This document shows positions 62,008-64,000 of a stretch of 64,000 nucleotides of DNA, one piece after another. A model generated the notes under the pieces. That model was not told the origin of the DNA, did no database searches, and saw nothing but the letters and a program-made list of their open reading frames with translations. The stretch is from Mucilaginibacter saanensis (lineage in GTDB: Bacteria; Bacteroidota; Bacteroidia; Sphingobacteriales; Sphingobacteriaceae). The stretch lies in NCBI RefSeq assembly GCF_014200575.1, contig NZ_JACHBZ010000002.1, forward strand, positions 248,001-312,000, written 5' to 3'. Within the stretch, counting starts at the first letter, position 1, and every line of letters begins with the position of its first letter. A program made the translations under genes and the position numbers.

Positions 62008-63144
62008 TTAATCTCTTGAGGGAATAAACGTATATCGGGTTTTCAATTTTAAAAATCTCTTCTCAAAAGTATTGTACGATATCATAGCTATGGCTACTGT
62101 TATAAGAAATGCAATAACAAGCCCTATTTCATTTTTCCATTCATACAAACCTATTTCATCGCTAAAAGTTGATAATTCATTCTTGAAAATTTTATATACT
62201 ATCCAATATATTGTTATATGAACAACATACATTCCATAAGATATGCGTCCAAGATACGCTAACGCAGAAGGCATGCATTTTGCAGATGACCCAAACAACG
62301 AAAAAAAGAAAGACATTACACCCATAAGTATCAAAAACCAACCACTTGTAGCTTGTGAAATTGTGGCGAGGTGTGGAGAGTCTGCATTGACCTCACAAAG
62401 CATAGAAGCTAATAACCAACAAGTGTAACCTATAGCAAACAGCAATATTCGTGTTACAAAACTCCAGTTAGGCTGTCTGCCTTTTAAATATAGAGAAACT
62501 AAGATTCCTGCCGCAAAAAATTGAAATTGTACAAAGCTATTTGTCCACTGTCCGCTAAATCCCTCTGTCGGTCTTTGGGCGTAATAAATGATGGTTATAT
62601 ATGAAATTGCAATTGCAAAAAATGAAAAAATCTTTAATCCTTTTTTTCCTGTAAAGAATAAGACTAAAGGAAGCAAAATATAAAGTTGCTCTTCTACCGA
62701 TATACTCCACAATGGGTTAATGCAATAAGACTGCCACTGATTAAATGTGATGTACCAATTGCCGGAAAATAAAGTAAAGGCTAATTGCGCGTTTTGCGGG
62801 ATGCTGTTTCCAAAATAATGAGTAGTAGATGTAAGCAAAACTATTAGAAAAAAGAACGTTAAATATAACGGCCAAATGCGTAGGATTCTTCTTATATAAA
62901 AAGATTTAACGCTAATTTTGCCAAATCCGTCTTGCTCTCGTGTAAGTAGTTCTGTAATTAAAAAAGCGCTCAAAAAAAAGAATAGTGGTACCCCATAATT
63001 GCCCACTAAACTTATGTGGTATCCCCAATAATGTTCATTGCTGTCAACGGGTGCCAAATCCATCCTATGAACAAAGAATACAAAAAGAAAGGCACATAAA
63101 CGAAGTACATCCAATTCGGGCCGATAGTAACGTTGAAGTGTCAT
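62008..63144 (-). CDS. Membrane acyltransferase, acyltransferase-3 family
   Basis: 379 residues from the ATG at 63144, which gives the standard start RYYRPELDVLR; an earlier ATG at 63195 adds 17 residues. About ten membrane helices. FFVHRMD supplies the putative catalytic His, PLFFFLSAFLITELL, FYIRRILRIWPLY and SISVEEQLYILLPLVLFF are family signatures. Such enzymes O-acylate surface polysaccharides, LPS or exported metabolites at the inner membrane. It stands alone within the region bounded by the repeats. Confidence 0.92.
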   Translation of the reverse strand: MTLQRYYRPELDVLRLCAFLFVFFVHRMDLAPVDSNEHYWGYHISLVGNYGVPLFFFLSAFLITELLTREQDGFGKISVKSFYIRRILRIWPLYLTFFFLIVLLTSTTHYFGNSIPQNAQLAFTLFSGNWYITFNQWQSYCINPLWSISVEEQLYILLPLVLFFTGKKGLKIFSFFAIAISYITIIYYAQRPTEGFSGQWTNSFVQFQFFAAGILVSLYLKGRQPNWSFVTRILLFAIGYTCWLLASMLCEVNADSPHLATISQATSGWFLILMGVMSFFFSLFGSSAKCMPSALAYLGRISYGMYVVHITIYWIVYKIFKNELSTFSDEIGLYEWKNEIGLVIAFLITVAIAMISYNTFEKRFLKLKTRYTFIPSRD

Positions 63145-63195
63145 ATAATAATATCGATTTAGAATGGTATTACAATATTGGGTTATTATAGTCAT

Positions 63196-63390
63196 TTTTT
63201 TTATAATATCAAATAGAAACCACCCTTCATACCCTTAAGCAACTTATCAAAATAATGCATGCCAATAGGAATCTTTCATATGATCGCAGCCTATGTCCAC
63301 GATGCCATTAATTGATGAGTCCATCATAAAGTCGGTTTGTAAGCAACCTCAAATCATGCAGAAAAGGTTCGAAATTTGTACAGGCAGGGC
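63196..63390. other. Right flank of the putative island, no gene
   Basis: 195 bp. AGGTTCGAA at 63365-63373 resembles the tRNA T-loop, at a similar distance (26 rather than 21 bases) before repeat copy 2 as in the real tRNA, so this may be a decayed tRNA 3' end. Confidence 0.4.
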
Positions 63391-63441
63391 GACGATACCA
63401 TTCAAAGCCTGTAGATCATCGATTTACAGGCTTTGCTGTTT
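63391..63441 (+). repeat. Direct repeat copy 2
   Basis: GACGATACCATTCAAAGCCTG then TA, diverging slightly, then GATTTACAGGCTTTGCTGTTT; it forms the same hairpin as copy 1. A 14-bp palindrome CGACACGCGTGTCG follows at 63458-63471. Confidence 0.85.
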
Positions 63442-63489
63442 TGGATATGTGTGCTGGCGACACGCGTGTCGTGCGTGAGGGATTAACAA

Positions 63490-64000
63490 TTAGTTTTTCT
63501 TTTTGGTGGTGACTATGAATACCCCTTTTTTTGCTTTATCGCCATACTTATTAATCATCTCTTTATTATTAGGGCCTTCAAGAAGACACCTTTCGAAACT
63601 ACCGGATTTGAATATGGCCAGCAAATCTTTTTCGGCTGTTTCTTTACCATCTACAATAATTAAAACCTCGGATAGTGGATCTTTCTTTGTGTTTTCAGTA
63701 GATGTTTGGTTTTGAGTTTGCTCAGATGTATTATCATTACGTAAAGCTGAACCATTAGTAATTGTTTCACTGTTTGTGCTGCGGTCACTTTTGGCTACGA
63801 AAGCAGCAGTTAGCGGTGGAGGTGCGAGCAATGTCGAATCGCTCTTTATTCTTAGTGTTGTATTGGTATTTAATGCTTGCACTGGTTTTGCTACGAAATA
63901 ACCATGTATAGTAGAATTTAGTAAAAGATCGTGGTTGTCTTTAGTTACCACATATATTGATTTTTCTGCAGAGCCTTTTTTTGCTTCTATACTTATAGTT
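63490..64000 (-). CDS. Protein with C-terminal plug-like domain, cut by window end
   Basis: The frame continues past the right edge (TISIEAKKGSAEKSIYVVTKDN precedes the first GTG), so the N-terminus is not seen. A Thr/Ser/Asn-rich linker is followed by EVLIIVDGKETAEKDLLAIFKSG and MINKYGDKAKKGVFIVTTKKK, which resemble the IVDGK...YGxKAxxGVIxI(T) TonB-plug signature found at the end of many Bacteroidota M56/BlaR1-type peptidases. The exact family is not certain. Confidence 0.7.
   Translation of the reverse strand, partial: TISIEAKKGSAEKSIYVVTKDNHDLLLNSTIHGYFVAKPVQALNTNTTLRIKSDSTLLAPPPLTAAFVAKSDRSTNSETITNGSALRNDNTSEQTQNQTSTENTKKDPLSEVLIIVDGKETAEKDLLAIFKSGSFERCLLEGPNNKEMINKYGDKAKKGVFIVTTKKKN

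Overview
The window looks like the chromosome of a Bacteroidota species, most likely in the Sphingobacteriaceae and close to Mucilaginibacter or Pedobacter. The reasons are the gene set (secreted sulfatases and glycoside hydrolases, GH92 mannosidase, CzcCBA-type efflux, DUF4199, DUF4870 and WXXGXW lipoproteins, XRE-S24 regulators), the moderate-to-low GC, short intergenic gaps with strong hairpin terminators, a TAnnTTTG-like promoter, and dispersed intergenic repeats that I associate with this family. The genus is an inference.

Bases 1-14.8 kb are one side of a carbohydrate utilisation locus that continues to the left: a sulfatase with a PA14 tail (cut by the window edge), GH20 hexosaminidase, a GH36-like glycosidase, a second sulfatase, GH2, a divergent GH28, and GH89 alpha-N-acetylglucosaminidase followed 6 bp later by a membrane acetyltransferase of the HGSNAT/DUF5009 type. 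The mix points to a sulfated, GlcNAc/GalNAc- and uronate-containing glycan, perhaps heparan-like. No SusC/SusD pair is in view. The GH89 frame is broken by an apparent one-base loss.

Bases 15-24 kb hold class I fructose-bisphosphate aldolase and a phosphomannomutase-like HAD protein. Convergent to them is a tetR-tolC-adaptor-RND drug efflux cluster with three similar palindromes that probably bind the TetR protein. Bases 24-31 kb form an arginine block: arginine decarboxylase, a CtlX-like citrulline hydrolase, an arginine deiminase-like enzyme and arginyl-tRNA synthetase. Bases 31-36.5 kb carry a 3-hydroxyacyl-CoA dehydrogenase, bioF-bioD, an XRE-S24 regulator divergent from a GIY-YIG-like protein, and lipoprotein MsrB.

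Bases 36.5-40 kb are an accessory patch: an IS1595-type transposase, two tiny genes, a pair of unknown envelope proteins and a HEPN-like protein with an RxxxxH motif. Bases 40-51 kb return to core envelope functions: a fasciclin protein, a large HExxH peptidase/TolB propeller/outer-membrane barrel fusion, a class A PBP, PPK2 and GH92 mannosidase. Bases 51-56.6 kb are a CzcCBA heavy-metal efflux operon with a repeat element inserted between the adaptor and pump genes. Bases 56.8-60.7 kb carry an omega-amidase/aminotransferase pair, a YeiH-type transporter with a frameshifted tail, and DUF4199. At 61.1 kb a tRNA-Pro is followed by a terminator hairpin that recurs 2.2 kb later as a direct repeat, enclosing an unknown gene and an acyltransferase: a possible small integrated island. 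The right edge cuts a protein with a plug-like C-terminal domain.

Three genes (GH89 at 13.14 kb, an unknown gene at 28.69 kb, YeiH at 59.06 kb), and possibly a fourth at 60.85 kb, each look like an intact gene that has lost exactly one base, two of them in the same GGAAAGA context. This may be an assembly-quality signal rather than biology.
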